Shown: positions 7,173 through 14,642, numbered from the stretch's first letter. The stretch is DNA of 31,169 nucleotides from an uncultured Christensenellaceae bacterium (GCA_910588695.1 CAJUOV010000017.1:1-31169), one strand, 5' to 3'. The notes: generated by a model from the sequence alone, not told the origin. Numbers and translations: made by a program.

Positions 7173-7263
7173 TGGCGTGGAAGGCGGGATTTGAACCCGC
7201 GCCACGGAAATCCGTGCTAACGCCTTAGCAGGGCGTCCTCTTGAGCCACTTGAGTACTTCCAC
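7173..7263 (-). tRNA. tRNA-Ser(GCU) carried by the element
   Basis: A complete 91-nt class II tRNA with acceptor stem GTGGAAG/CTTCCAC, discriminator G and encoded CCA, D stem CTC/GAG, anticodon stem ACGCC/GGCGT around CTGCTAA (anticodon GCU, codons AGC/AGU), a long variable arm and T arm GCGGG-TTCAAAT-CCCGC. Its sequence differs clearly from the reconstructed host tRNA-Ser(GCU) (halves at 50-108 and 7436-7474), so it was brought by the element and is not a duplicate. It lies inside the element, 173 nt downstream of the displaced host 5' half, and its own upstream region shows no convincing promoter. It most likely replaces the serine tRNA that the insertion destroys. Confidence 0.95.
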
Positions 7264-7344
7264 ATTGTCTATTGTCTATAAATTGTCTATCGCCTTGAAA
7301 TATCCTGCAATAAACAGACATATTTCGGGCATTTTTCTGTCTAT
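7264..7344. repeat. right arm: TTGTCTAT direct repeats (probable integrase arm sites)
   Basis: TTGTCTAT lies at 7265-7272, 7272-7279 and 7283-7290, within a 27-bp block (7264-7290) identical to 196-222, and a one-mismatch copy is at 7337-7344. The block directly abuts the 5' end of the tRNA-Ser gene. Confidence 0.6.
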
Positions 7345-7405
7345 TGGGGGAGTTGCTTAAAATCGTCCCAAATCGTTCCTATATGTTGCAAAATTTCCCG
7401 AATTA

Positions 7406-7447
7406 TGCTACTCCCCGCAAAGACACGCTTCGCAATTAGCAGGGGAG
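7406..7447. other. hairpin at the right junction
   Basis: On the minus strand the host anticodon stem strand CTCCCC is followed, after the crossover, by element sequence that contains GCGAAG-CGTGT-CTTTGC and then GGGGAGTAG. The element therefore supplies a new partner for the orphaned stem strand, giving an extended hairpin. It has no T run and is unlikely to terminate transcription. Its purpose is unknown. Confidence 0.4.
7436..7446. other. right attachment core (att site)
   Basis: The second copy of the 11-bp core TTAGCAGGGGA, identical to 102-112. Host sequence resumes to the right. Confidence 0.85.
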
Positions 7448-7474
7448 CCCCTTGAGCCTCTTGGGTACTTCTGC
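7436..7474 (-). pseudogene. 5' half of host tRNA-Ser(GCU), split by element insertion
   Basis: Minus-strand sequence with acceptor strand GCAGAAG, D arm CCC-AAGAGGCTCAA-GGG, anticodon stem strand CTCCC and loop CTGCTAA. After the loop the sequence becomes element DNA with no variable or T arm. It complements the 3' half at 50-108 exactly, and it keeps the original host promoter, so it is probably still transcribed as the leader of the element's tRNA. Confidence 0.93.
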
Positions 7475-7496
7475 AAACTTTATTAAGAACGATAAC

Positions 7497-7525
7497 ACTA
7501 TATCATAAAAACCGAAGAATGTCAA
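7497..7525 (-). promoter_or_regulatory. host tRNA-Ser promoter
   Basis: On the minus strand TTGACA (7520-7525), a 17-bp spacer and TATAGT (7497-7502), with the tRNA 5' end about 22 bases beyond. This near-consensus promoter once drove the intact tRNA-Ser and now points through the 5' half into the element's complete tRNA-Ser, with no terminator between. Confidence 0.85.
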
Positions 7526-7579
7526 AGTAATATCAAAGCGGAAACGCAAAATTTTTATTAAAAATTTTTTCGGCGCGTC

Positions 7580-7608
7580 TTGCGGACAAGGGTAAAATAT
7601 GGTAAAAT
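7580..7608 (+). promoter_or_regulatory. ppa operon promoter
   Basis: TTGCGG (7580-7585), a 17-bp spacer and TAAAAT (7603-7608), 20 bp before the pyrophosphatase start and its AGAGG site. Confidence 0.6.
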
Positions 7609-7628
7609 AGGCAATAGAGGTTAATATC

Positions 7629-8159
7629 ATGAATATCTGGCACGACATCGATGAAAACAGGATCAAACCGAACTCGTTTGAATCCCTCATTGAAATTCCG
7701 AAAGGCTGCAAAGCAAAGTACGAACTCGACAAAGAAACAGGACTTCTGAAACTCGATCGGGTGCTCTACACGTCCACCGTGTATCCCGCGAACTACGGGT
7801 TTATTCCCAGAACGCTCGCAGACGACGGCGATCCTTTGGATGTACTCGTATTGTGCAACGAAACGATCTATCCCATGACGCTTGTGAACTGCTATCCCGT
7901 TGGCGTGATCAAAATGATCGACAGCGGCGCGCTCGACGAAAAAATCATTGCGATCCCGCATAAGGATCCGACTTATAACGATTATTACGATATTCACGAA
8001 CTGCCCAATCATATCTTCGACGAAATGATGCATTTCTTCGAAGTTTACAAATCGCTCGAACACAAAGAAACCGCGGTCAAAGAGATCGCGCACCGCGACG
8101 AAGCGGTAGAGATTATTGCAAAGTGCATTGCCAATTATAAAAAGAAATTCGGCGTATAA
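7629..8159 (+). CDS. ppa: inorganic pyrophosphatase (family I)
   Basis: This 176-residue soluble enzyme hydrolyses pyrophosphate to two phosphates, pulling biosynthetic reactions forward. The family signature DDGDPLDVLVL carries the metal-binding aspartates, and upstream are the expected PANYGFIPRTL and EIPKGCKAKYE motifs. Length and layout are typical of bacterial family I enzymes. It leads a three-gene plus-strand unit with the SGNH hydrolase (20 bp gap) and the nicotinamidase-like gene, and it has a recognisable promoter. It is the first intact host gene to the right of the element. Confidence 0.95.
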   Translation: MNIWHDIDENRIKPNSFESLIEIPKGCKAKYELDKETGLLKLDRVLYTSTVYPANYGFIPRTLADDGDPLDVLVLCNETIYPMTLVNCYPVGVIKMIDSGALDEKIIAIPHKDPTYNDYYDIHELPNHIFDEMMHFFEVYKSLEHKETAVKEIAHRDEAVEIIAKCIANYKKKFGV

Positions 8160-8179
8160 GACGCCGTTTGGGGGGAAAT

Positions 8180-8785
8180 ATGAAAATTATCTTTTTCGGA
8201 GACTCGATCACCGACGCCGACCGCGATCGAAATAATCCGAACGATCTCGGCAACGGGTTTGTTCTGTTTGCCGCAAACAAGCTGCGACTTTTATATCCCG
8301 ATAAGGACTTTCATGTCCTTAACAGAGGCATAGGCGGCAATCGCACGTGCGATTTGCTCGCGCGCATCCAGCAAGACGTTGTTGCGGAGAAACCCGATAT
8401 CGTAGTGATGCTCGTGGGAATTAACGATGTGTGGCACAGATTCAACGCGGGCATCGTTACAACCGAAAAACAGTTCCGCGAAAACTATACGAAACTTGTT
8501 CAAACCATTCAGGATACGGGCGCAAAACTTATTCTGATAGAACCATACCTGCTCGACGTGGCGGATAAGCAAAATTTCCGTCCCTACCTTAACGCCTTTA
8601 TCAAAATTATCCGCGAGATCGCGGGCGGAACGATTCCTCTTGTTCCCATGGACGAAATTTTTTGCGGACTTTCGCAGGACATCGCACCCGAAAAGTTTGC
8701 GGCGGACGGAGTTCATCCAACGCACAGGGGCTGCCGTTATATCGCCAATCTTGCCGTAAAAGAGCTGAAAAAACTTCTGACATGA
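8180..8785 (+). CDS. SGNH/GDSL-family hydrolase
   Basis: A 201-residue predicted cytoplasmic esterase or acyl hydrolase. All four SGNH blocks are visible: FFGDSITD (nucleophile Ser), GIGGNRT (Gly), VGINDVW (Asn) and DGVHPTHRG (Asp/His). The start at 8180 has a GGGGGGA site; an upstream in-frame TTG lies inside that site and is rejected. There is no signal peptide, so it probably acts inside the cell, for example as a deacetylase on imported sugars or as a lysophospholipase; the substrate cannot be read from the sequence. Its TGA overlaps the ATG of the next gene, so the two are coupled. Confidence 0.88.
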   Translation: MKIIFFGDSITDADRDRNNPNDLGNGFVLFAANKLRLLYPDKDFHVLNRGIGGNRTCDLLARIQQDVVAEKPDIVVMLVGINDVWHRFNAGIVTTEKQFRENYTKLVQTIQDTGAKLILIEPYLLDVADKQNFRPYLNAFIKIIREIAGGTIPLVPMDEIFCGLSQDIAPEKFAADGVHPTHRGCRYIANLAVKELKKLLT

Positions 8786-9300
8786 AAAAATTACTTGTGA
8801 TCGTAGATGTGCAGAACGACTTCGTAAACGGTGCGCTCAGAGCGGACGGGGGCGAACAAGCCTTAAAAAATGTGCTCGCTCTTATCGAAAGAGAGCGAAA
8901 GAAAAACACCGAAATTGTTTACACCAAAGATTTGCACGGAGAAAATTATCTGCAAACACAGGAAGGGAAACGTTTGCCCGTTCCTCACTGCATCAGCGGA
9001 ACGGTCGGCGCGGAGTTTGCCGAAGGCGTTTTTATTCGGGGTGCAAAAGTGTTCGAAAAAGATCGCTTTGCAAGCGTTGCGCTCGCCGAATACGCCCGCG
9101 ACGGCGGATACCGCGAAATCCTGCTCGCAGGAATCTGCACCGATATTTGCGTCATCTCAAACGCGCTGCTTCTGAAAGCGTTCTGCCCGGACGCAGAAAT
9201 CAAAATAAACGCAAGCGCTTCGGCAGGCACAACAAAAGATAATCATCTTGCGGCAATCAAATTAATGAAAACCTGTCATATCGACATCGAAGAGGAATAA
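8782..9300 (+). CDS. isochorismatase-family cysteine hydrolase, nicotinamidase-like
   Basis: A 172-residue cysteine hydrolase. The catalytic triad is visible as Asp in IVDVQNDF, Lys in EKDRFAS and Cys in AGICTDICV. KDLHGENY and a later VPHC give the Asp/His pattern used by nicotinamidases to hold the metal, so deamidation of nicotinamide to nicotinic acid for NAD salvage is the best guess. The start is set at 8782 (MKKLLVIVDVQ), overlapping the upstream stop as ATGA; the longer in-frame reading from 8662 overlaps the hydrolase gene and is rejected. It is followed by a terminator. Confidence 0.82.
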   Translation: MKKLLVIVDVQNDFVNGALRADGGEQALKNVLALIERERKKNTEIVYTKDLHGENYLQTQEGKRLPVPHCISGTVGAEFAEGVFIRGAKVFEKDRFASVALAEYARDGGYREILLAGICTDICVISNALLLKAFCPDAEIKINASASAGTTKDNHLAAIKLMKTCHIDIEEE

Positions 9301-9304
9301 CCTC

Positions 9305-9335
9305 GAAAAACGCCCGCTCGTTGCGGGAGTTTTCT
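9305..9335 (+). terminator. terminator of the ppa operon
   Basis: Stem CCCGC (9313-9317) with GCGGG (9323-9327), extended by AAAAC/GTTTT, followed by TTTTCTTT. Confidence 0.65.
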
Positions 9336-9352
9336 TTCGCGGATGAAAATAA

Positions 9353-9399
9353 ACAAATAGCCCGCCAACTTCACAAACGAAGGATGGCGGGCTATTCTT
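9353..9399. terminator. second hairpin, terminator of the flavoprotein gene
   Basis: A long hairpin of 12 bp (9356-9367 with 9385-9396) has an inner CTTC/GAAG pairing. On the minus strand it is followed by TATTTGTTTATTTT. It lies between convergent genes and probably serves both. Confidence 0.65.
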
Positions 9400-9436
9400 T
9401 ATGAAAAATTATAACGTTAAATTATATCTTGATTTG

Positions 9437-10153
9437 TCATCTTTTCCACGGACGGCTTTTTTTAAGCCAGCCGTTATCCTGCCAATATGCATTGTCAAGC
9501 CCCGCAACACCGTTTTTTCGTACTTGTTTCTGAATAAAACGGCAGAACTGAAATCTGAGTTTTGTAATAACCTTCGTATGCGCCGGTTTTATATAATTGA
9601 TTTTAGCAAACCGAGAAGCAAGTCTGTTTATTTTGTTTGCGAGCCGTTTGCGCTTCTTTTCGGAAAGTTTGTCCCATTTTATATCTTTCATGAGCGCGCC
9701 GTTAAACACACCTATTTCTGAGATACCCCACCACGACAAACTGTGTTTAATATCTTTGGCTGTCGATTTTGCTCCCGCCCCGAGACATTGCGTAATTATA
9801 ACAGCACGTTTCCCAAACATTTCGGGCGCAGGTCTATGCGGCATCCAGCGATACGCAAAATGATCCAATAACGCTTTCATTGCCCCCGTTGCGTGCATAA
9901 CGTATGCGGGTGAAGTCATGACAATTAAATCGGCTTCGATCATTGACTTTTCGATTTTATTTATGGAAACAAAGTCTTTACAGTAATTTTCCCCCTTCAT
10001 AAAACAACTTGTACAGCCCACACAAAAGGACGGGCAATCTTTCGGCAGATAATACTCAACTATTTCTGCGCTTTGAAAACTCCGTAAAAAAAGCTCTGTT
10101 AAATGATGTGTAACGCCCTGTTTTTCAGTACCGTTTATGACTGCGATTTTCAT
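9437..10153 (-). CDS. NADPH-dependent FMN reductase / flavodoxin-fold protein
   Basis: A 238-residue protein with a flavodoxin-like fold: the first strand and phosphate loop IAVINGTEKQGVTHHLT, a cysteine-rich segment CVGCTSCFMKGENYC (residues about 44-58), and MTSPAYVMHATGAMKALLDH. This is the pattern of the NADPH-dependent FMN reductase / iron-sulfur flavoprotein group, in which the cysteines may hold a cluster. The C-terminal 70 residues are basic and less typical. It probably transfers electrons from NAD(P)H to FMN or a bound acceptor. It is a monocistronic minus-strand gene between terminators. Confidence 0.75.
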   Translation of the reverse strand: MKIAVINGTEKQGVTHHLTELFLRSFQSAEIVEYYLPKDCPSFCVGCTSCFMKGENYCKDFVSINKIEKSMIEADLIVMTSPAYVMHATGAMKALLDHFAYRWMPHRPAPEMFGKRAVIITQCLGAGAKSTAKDIKHSLSWWGISEIGVFNGALMKDIKWDKLSEKKRKRLANKINRLASRFAKINYIKPAHTKVITKLRFQFCRFIQKQVRKNGVAGLDNAYWQDNGWLKKSRPWKR

Positions 10154-10194
10154 GGTTCATCCGCCAAATATTTGTTTATCGTAACATTGATGAT

Positions 10195-10234
10195 AAAAAA
10201 GCAAGGATACAATAATTTCATTCCTTGCTTTTTT
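10195..10234. terminator. terminator of the surface-protein gene
   Basis: A perfect 13-bp stem (10195-10207 with 10222-10234) with AAAAAAG/CTTTTTT ends functions in both directions. It separates the surface protein from the flavoprotein gene. Confidence 0.85.
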
Positions 10235-10273
10235 ATCTCTATTCAATACGCCGCAATGCGTGCGTATCTATTT

Positions 10274-13200
10274 TTACTTATTGATACGGTTGTTCGGATT
10301 ATTGGGATCGCTCGGTCCGCGGGGAAGAGCGCCCATAGATTGCATTCTGTTTCTGTTCGCCCGTCTTTCGCGGTTTGCGGCGATTCTCGCCGCCTCCTCT
10401 TCTCTCTCCCTGATGATCTTGGGTCTGATGACCGCGCAGAAGATGATGACGATAATTCCGATCACGGAAAACGCAATGAGTACACCCAGAACGATGATGA
10501 GCTGCATCTGCGTGCTCTTTGTGCCGAGCGTTTCGTCAATGGGAGGATCGATCGTACCCGGATCCTGCGTACCCAGCGCGCCGCCCGAGGGGAAATCCTT
10601 CACGATCTCGTTCTTTTCATCCTCGGTATACGCAGTCGTACTGAGCTGGGACGATACAAAATGACCTGCAAAGCCCTTGGCTGCATCCGTCGTGCCTGCC
10701 GCGCCGGCTGCGACGAACTCCGCATACAACACATTGTTCGGGCTGGGACGGGAGCTCTCGCCGATCAGCAATCCGTATATGATTTTGAATTCATACACCG
10801 CGGGTTTCGTGTCGTCTCCCTCGGAAATGATTCTGAACGTGCTGCCCTTCGTTTGATCGTTGCCGTTAAGGGTAAGAAAATCGAGTTTATAACCGATTTC
10901 CGCCGTCAGAGTATAGACAATCTCGTCTCCGGTCTTGCCCAGCACGTTTACGGGTTTGTTCGTGTTCGCAGTGATCTTACCGCCTACGCCCGAAGACTGC
11001 GTCAAGACCGTCTTGTACATCGTAACGTCGGAGGGCGGCTGGAACTTCGCGCTGTTCAGCGCCACGACCGTAAAAGAAGCGAACTCATTCACCGCAACGA
11101 CGAGCCCCTGCCTCGTTTTAACGGGATCGAGCACTTCGGGCGAATTATAATCGGCTACGCCCTCTGCGTTGCGTTTGAAATGGAAGACCTGATACACAAC
11201 GTTCTGCGTTTCGGGTCCGTAGCCCTCGGGATACGGGAACGCAAGTTTTACATAGGAATTCGGCGACGCCTTTTGTCCGTTTGCGGTAAGGTTGATTTCA
11301 TAAGACTCGGACGATTTGAACGCGCCCTCCTGATAATTGTATTTCAAATTGCGGTTTGCCGTGATATATCCGGTTACCGCGTTGTCGATCGCCGTCTGAT
11401 CCTCTTCGACGGGTTTGGTCGTAACAAGCGCAAGTTGATTGCGGACGTTCGCCGCGAACGCGCTGCCGTTATTGACGAGCGCGGGCTGCGTAAAGTTACC
11501 CGTGTAGAATCCGTTATTGCCGCCGAATACTCTGTTCGCAACGATCGAATTATAAGAGAATGTCACGCCGCACGCTTCGGGCAAAACGCCGGATCTGCTC
11601 AGATTTTTGGGTACGAATTCATAGCGAAGTGCGTTAAAACGCAACAACGTGCTCGGCGTAAACTTAAACGAGAGCGTATTGGTTGCCTGACTCCAATTCA
11701 CTTCCTCCACTTTACAGCCCGCTTTCACGCCGTTTTCGTTGACTTCGTATCCGAACGGCGAATAAATTTTGAATTCGACGCCGACTTCCGCATTTTCGTC
11801 TGACTTTGTAAGTCCCTCTTCGTAGACGATCGAGATCGTCTGCGTCTCTTTGATATTCCACTTTTTCAGGCGGAGACCGTCGGGAGTCGCAGACTTGATC
11901 TTTACGGGCGCGACGGATTCGGAACCTTCCGTAGGTTCGGCAATTTCTTCGCCGTATTCAAGCAGTTTGTTCAGATTATTCCCCTCAAACACGCCGATCT
12001 GGAATTTTCCTTCAGTGAGACCGAAAAGATAAGTTTTTCCGTTCTCTTCGTCCGTTGCGATCTTGCAGTCCGCTTCGGTCAGACCGTTTACGCCCGCGCC
12101 GAACTGCGTTTTATACTGGTCGAAAGCGATCCATGCGCCCCAAAGGTCGCCGTTGAGCGTGCGAATCGCAAGCGTTACAGCCGTGTCTCCTCCGCTATTA
12201 TAATATACGACGACAGCGTCTCTCGTCTTTTCCTCCGTCGTAGGTTCCGACGGCTCCGTAGGTTCGGGATCAGTAGGTTCCGGATTCGTCTCTCCCTCCG
12301 CCGTAGTCTCTTCGGGAGTCCCTTCTACCGTTACGGTGTAAATGTAAGTTCCCTTTTCGATTTTAAGATTGCCGGAAGGCACGTTGTAATTTTTCAGAGC
12401 AAGTTCGGGATAGGGCATCTTGTAGCGGGAAGCGGAAATAACCGCATCCTCGTAATGTTCGAGCCCGAACAATTCTTCCGAAAGGAAGAGATACTGATTG
12501 TATCTCGTTTCCGAAGCGCCGTCCGCCTCCGCCGTCTTCTTATTCAGAAAGTTGCCCGCGACGTCGACCGCATACCATTCGCCGCCCTCCTGAACATAGT
12601 TCCACACGCGCGAAGCCGTAGCTCCCCCCGCGAGATAATAACCGGACACAAGCTCGCACTCCGCGCCGAAATCGTTCATCATTGCTTTGAAGAGACGTGC
12701 AAATCCTTCGCTGTCGGCAAATTTATTGACTGCCGCTCCATAGACGGTGCTAACGAACTCAGCCTTTCCGCTCTCACCCGACTCATAACCGAACTTGACT
12801 TCTTCGCAGATTGCTCTGTTGACAGCGTTCGCCTTTGCGGCGGCGGAAATTCCCGCAAAGTTTGCGGGATTGCCGAGCGCAGTTTTCGCGCTCGCAAAAA
12901 TCGCATTGTAATTGGTTTTGTAGAGCTCGGTTTTGGCGGCAAGCTCTTCCGCCGTAATCCCCTTCATAAAGTAAGTCGCTGCTCTGCCCGCGCCGATCGT
13001 GACCGAATAAGTCGGTTCGCCGCTCAACGCAACGGGTTCGGTTTCTTCGCTTCCCTCTCCTTCCGTGCCGCCGCCCCCTTGTTCTCCGCCATCGGGTTCT
13101 TCGGGTCCTTCGCCGCCCGCGACGGTCTTATTTACGTTGAAGGTCAAAAGATCGAAATCGACGTAATAAAGCTCGGCATAGTCAAAACGGAAACTGTCGA

Positions 13201-13543
13201 GCGCAGCCCCGAACTGTTTGCCTAAAACGTCCGAGCCCGTTTCGTAATTCGCAGCCTCGGCAAGAATCGCCTGACTCGTTACGGTATGAGCCGCGCCCTG
13301 TTCGAGTTCGCTCTTTCCTTCGCCGTCCCCGTCGGGATCGGCCGCCATCGCAACGAGTTCGTCATAAAACGCGGTAGCAATCGCGTAACTCGCATTGCCT
13401 GCGAGTTTGGCTCCGTAATAGCCGCGCACAGTCCGTCCGCCGTCCGCAACGGCAGGCGTTGCTTTGAGCGCGACAAGCCCGCCCGACAAACAGAGCGCGC
13501 ACGCGGCGCCGAACGCAAATGCCGATTTTTTGAATTTCGTCAT
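10274..13543 (-). CDS. large membrane-anchored surface protein with degenerate transglutaminase domain
   Basis: A 1,089-residue exported protein. Residues 1-34 are a signal peptide (basic start, hydrophobic core, cut near AVADG). Residues about 235-330 have the bacterial transglutaminase-like layout (SEGFARLFKAMM, SRVWNYV, WYAVDVAGN). The catalytic Cys position is Ser278 and the His position is Arg312, with only Asp327 kept, so enzymatic activity is unlikely. Two low-complexity linkers rich in Glu, Gly, Pro and Thr (about 143-171 and near 410-440) suggest wall spanning. Near the C-terminus is an InlB B-repeat-like module (GGKITANTN...GDEIVYTLTAEIGYKLDFLT). One TM helix (about 1013-1037) and a 50-residue basic tail anchor it. 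It has a TAGGAG site and its own promoter. Probable roles are adhesion or wall scaffolding. Confidence 0.8.
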   Translation of the reverse strand: MTKFKKSAFAFGAACALCLSGGLVALKATPAVADGGRTVRGYYGAKLAGNASYAIATAFYDELVAMAADPDGDGEGKSELEQGAAHTVTSQAILAEAANYETGSDVLGKQFGAALDSFRFDYAELYYVDFDLLTFNVNKTVAGGEGPEEPDGGEQGGGGTEGEGSEETEPVALSGEPTYSVTIGAGRAATYFMKGITAEELAAKTELYKTNYNAIFASAKTALGNPANFAGISAAAKANAVNRAICEEVKFGYESGESGKAEFVSTVYGAAVNKFADSEGFARLFKAMMNDFGAECELVSGYYLAGGATASRVWNYVQEGGEWYAVDVAGNFLNKKTAEADGASETRYNQYLFLSEELFGLEHYEDAVISASRYKMPYPELALKNYNVPSGNLKIEKGTYIYTVTVEGTPEETTAEGETNPEPTDPEPTEPSEPTTEEKTRDAVVVYYNSGGDTAVTLAIRTLNGDLWGAWIAFDQYKTQFGAGVNGLTEADCKIATDEENGKTYLFGLTEGKFQIGVFEGNNLNKLLEYGEEIAEPTEGSESVAPVKIKSATPDGLRLKKWNIKETQTISIVYEEGLTKSDENAEVGVEFKIYSPFGYEVNENGVKAGCKVEEVNWSQATNTLSFKFTPSTLLRFNALRYEFVPKNLSRSGVLPEACGVTFSYNSIVANRVFGGNNGFYTGNFTQPALVNNGSAFAANVRNQLALVTTKPVEEDQTAIDNAVTGYITANRNLKYNYQEGAFKSSESYEINLTANGQKASPNSYVKLAFPYPEGYGPETQNVVYQVFHFKRNAEGVADYNSPEVLDPVKTRQGLVVAVNEFASFTVVALNSAKFQPPSDVTMYKTVLTQSSGVGGKITANTNKPVNVLGKTGDEIVYTLTAEIGYKLDFLTLNGNDQTKGSTFRIISEGDDTKPAVYEFKIIYGLLIGESSRPSPNNVLYAEFVAAGAAGTTDAAKGFAGHFVSSQLSTTAYTEDEKNEIVKDFPSGGALGTQDPGTIDPPIDETLGTKSTQMQLIIVLGVLIAFSVIGIIVIIFCAVIRPKIIREREEEAARIAANRERRANRNRMQSMGALPRGPSDPNNPNNRINK

Positions 13544-13580
13544 AATGGTATACTCCTACATATTAGGATTTAATAAAAAA

Positions 13581-13609
13581 ATTATAATATACTTTCCCCG
13601 AAAAATCAA
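13581..13609 (-). promoter_or_regulatory. surface-protein promoter
   Basis: On the minus strand TTGATT (13604-13609), a 17-bp spacer and TATAAT (13581-13586), giving a leader of about 30 nt before the ATG at 13543. Confidence 0.75.
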
Positions 13610-13682
13610 TCGTTTTCCCGTAGTTTTTTCCGAAACGCCTCTCATTTTACTCTTTCATCGTATTCCGCAACGAATTTTTGCG

Positions 13683-14543
13683 CTAACAAACCGCCTTTTC
13701 CGCAGACGGCAAAAGTACGATTTTACCTGTCGACAGCTCGTCGTCGCGAATAATTTCGCCCACTTCGGGCACATAAATCGTTCCGCGGTAAGGATTTTTA
13801 ATGCTCAGAACAGGAGTCGTAATGCTCGCCTCCGTCTCCGATTTTTCAAAGCATAGATCGGTTTCAATCATCTCGCAGTCGATCAGTTTCAAATTTTTAC
13901 AGTAGCACAAAGGTTGCGTGCCCGTGATCGTACAACCGATAAACGTCAGATTCTCGGAATACCAGCCCAAATATTCCCCTTTGACGAAACTATTTTTTAC
14001 GACAACGCTCTTCGCGTGCCAAAACGCGTCTTTCGTGTCGAAAGAGCAGTTTTCGAAAACGGCATTTTTTATGTATTGAAAGGAATATTTTCCTTTCATC
14101 GAAACTTTTTTGAAATCGAGATTTTTCGAGCGCATCATAAAGTATTCGCTCTCCGCCGCCGTATTCTCCATAACGATCTTATCGACCGACCATCCGAATT
14201 CGGGAGAACGTATCTCGGAATCGCGGATCGCGACGGAACCGCATTCCCTGAGCGCTTTGATCCCGAACATCTTCGTGTTCTCGATTAGAATTTTTTTTGA
14301 GTACCAGAGCGCGGCGCGGCAGAGCGGCGTCATTTCGCAATCGCGCAAAATAAGCCCCGTATCATGCCAGAAAGGATAGCGAAGATTGCAATAAGCCTTT
14401 ACGAGCTCGATATTTTTACACTCTTTCAACGCGCTCTCGCCGTCCTCCTCCCCGTCGAACGAAACGTTTTTCAGAATCAGATTTTCACTTCCGTACAGCG
14501 CGCGCTCTTCGCCGAACCGGACGTTTTCGATTGTTTTCTTCAT
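13683..14543 (-). CDS. DUF3737 right-handed beta-helix protein
   Basis: A 286-residue cytoplasmic protein made of short repeating beta rungs, such as LILRDCEM, ILIENTKM, VAIRDSEI, VVVKNSFV and LTFIGCTI, each ending in a turn. This is the pattern of the DUF3737 family of predicted right-handed beta helices, which occurs in gut Bacillota and has no settled function. Ribosome site AAAGGAGAAAAA; consensus promoter just upstream; no signal peptide. It diverges from the plus-strand gene at 14649. Confidence 0.8.
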   Translation of the reverse strand: MKKTIENVRFGEERALYGSENLILKNVSFDGEEDGESALKECKNIELVKAYCNLRYPFWHDTGLILRDCEMTPLCRAALWYSKKILIENTKMFGIKALRECGSVAIRDSEIRSPEFGWSVDKIVMENTAAESEYFMMRSKNLDFKKVSMKGKYSFQYIKNAVFENCSFDTKDAFWHAKSVVVKNSFVKGEYLGWYSENLTFIGCTITGTQPLCYCKNLKLIDCEMIETDLCFEKSETEASITTPVLSIKNPYRGTIYVPEVGEIIRDDELSTGKIVLLPSAEKAVC

Positions 14544-14563
14544 TTTTTCTCCTTTGGAAAAGC

Positions 14564-14592
14564 ATTATAACACGATTTGTTTGTTCTTGCAA
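14564..14592 (-). promoter_or_regulatory. DUF3737 promoter
   Basis: On the minus strand TTGCAA (14587-14592), a 17-bp spacer and TATAAT (14564-14569). Confidence 0.75.
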
Positions 14593-14613
14593 CCCCTTTC
14601 TTGCCGCCCGAAC

Positions 14614-14642
14614 TTGACTTCTTGCGGCAACCGTGTTAAAAT
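14614..14642 (+). promoter_or_regulatory. promoter predicting a leaderless mRNA
   Basis: TTGACT (14614-14619), a 17-bp spacer and TAAAAT (14637-14642). Only six bases separate the -10 from the ATG at 14649, so transcription should start at or next to the start codon. No ribosome site is present. Confidence 0.7.

Larger units (their letters stand above)
102..7446. mobile_element. 7.3-kb integrative element inserted in the tRNA-Ser(GCU) anticodon loop
   Basis: The element is bounded by the 11-bp core repeats. Its order from left to right is: arm-type repeats, terminator, a leftward early operon (263-4116), a divergent operator region (4117-4267), a rightward repressor, lipoprotein and integrase (4268-7133), a bidirectional terminator, its own tRNA-Ser(GCU), and a second set of arm-type repeats. 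The layout of integrase plus repressor facing an early operon with an excisionase-like protein matches prophages, satellites and small integrative elements. I see no primase, relaxase, terminase or capsid gene, so it is either a satellite that relies on a helper or a deletion derivative. The truncated PcfJ-like gene supports some decay. Confidence 0.88.

Noticed and set aside
196..7290. 27-bp repeats as the recombination core or as terminal repeats of an insertion sequence
   Set aside because: The tRNA halves show the crossover is at the 11-bp core further out. There is no transposase and no target duplication at the 27-bp repeats.
7264..7430. An independent promoter for the element's tRNA-Ser
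   Set aside because: TTGCAG followed by GACAAT at 17 bp is the best pair I see, and the -10 is poor. The host promoter is far stronger.
8145..8175. Hairpin GGCGT/ACGCC after ppa as a terminator
   Set aside because: Only five base pairs and no T run. The next gene starts 20 bp on, so read-through is more likely.
10103..11803. Long plus-strand open frame of 566 codons
   Set aside because: It is antisense to the surface-protein gene, which has a signal peptide, promoter and ribosome site. The translation is rich in Arg and has no domain or start signal.
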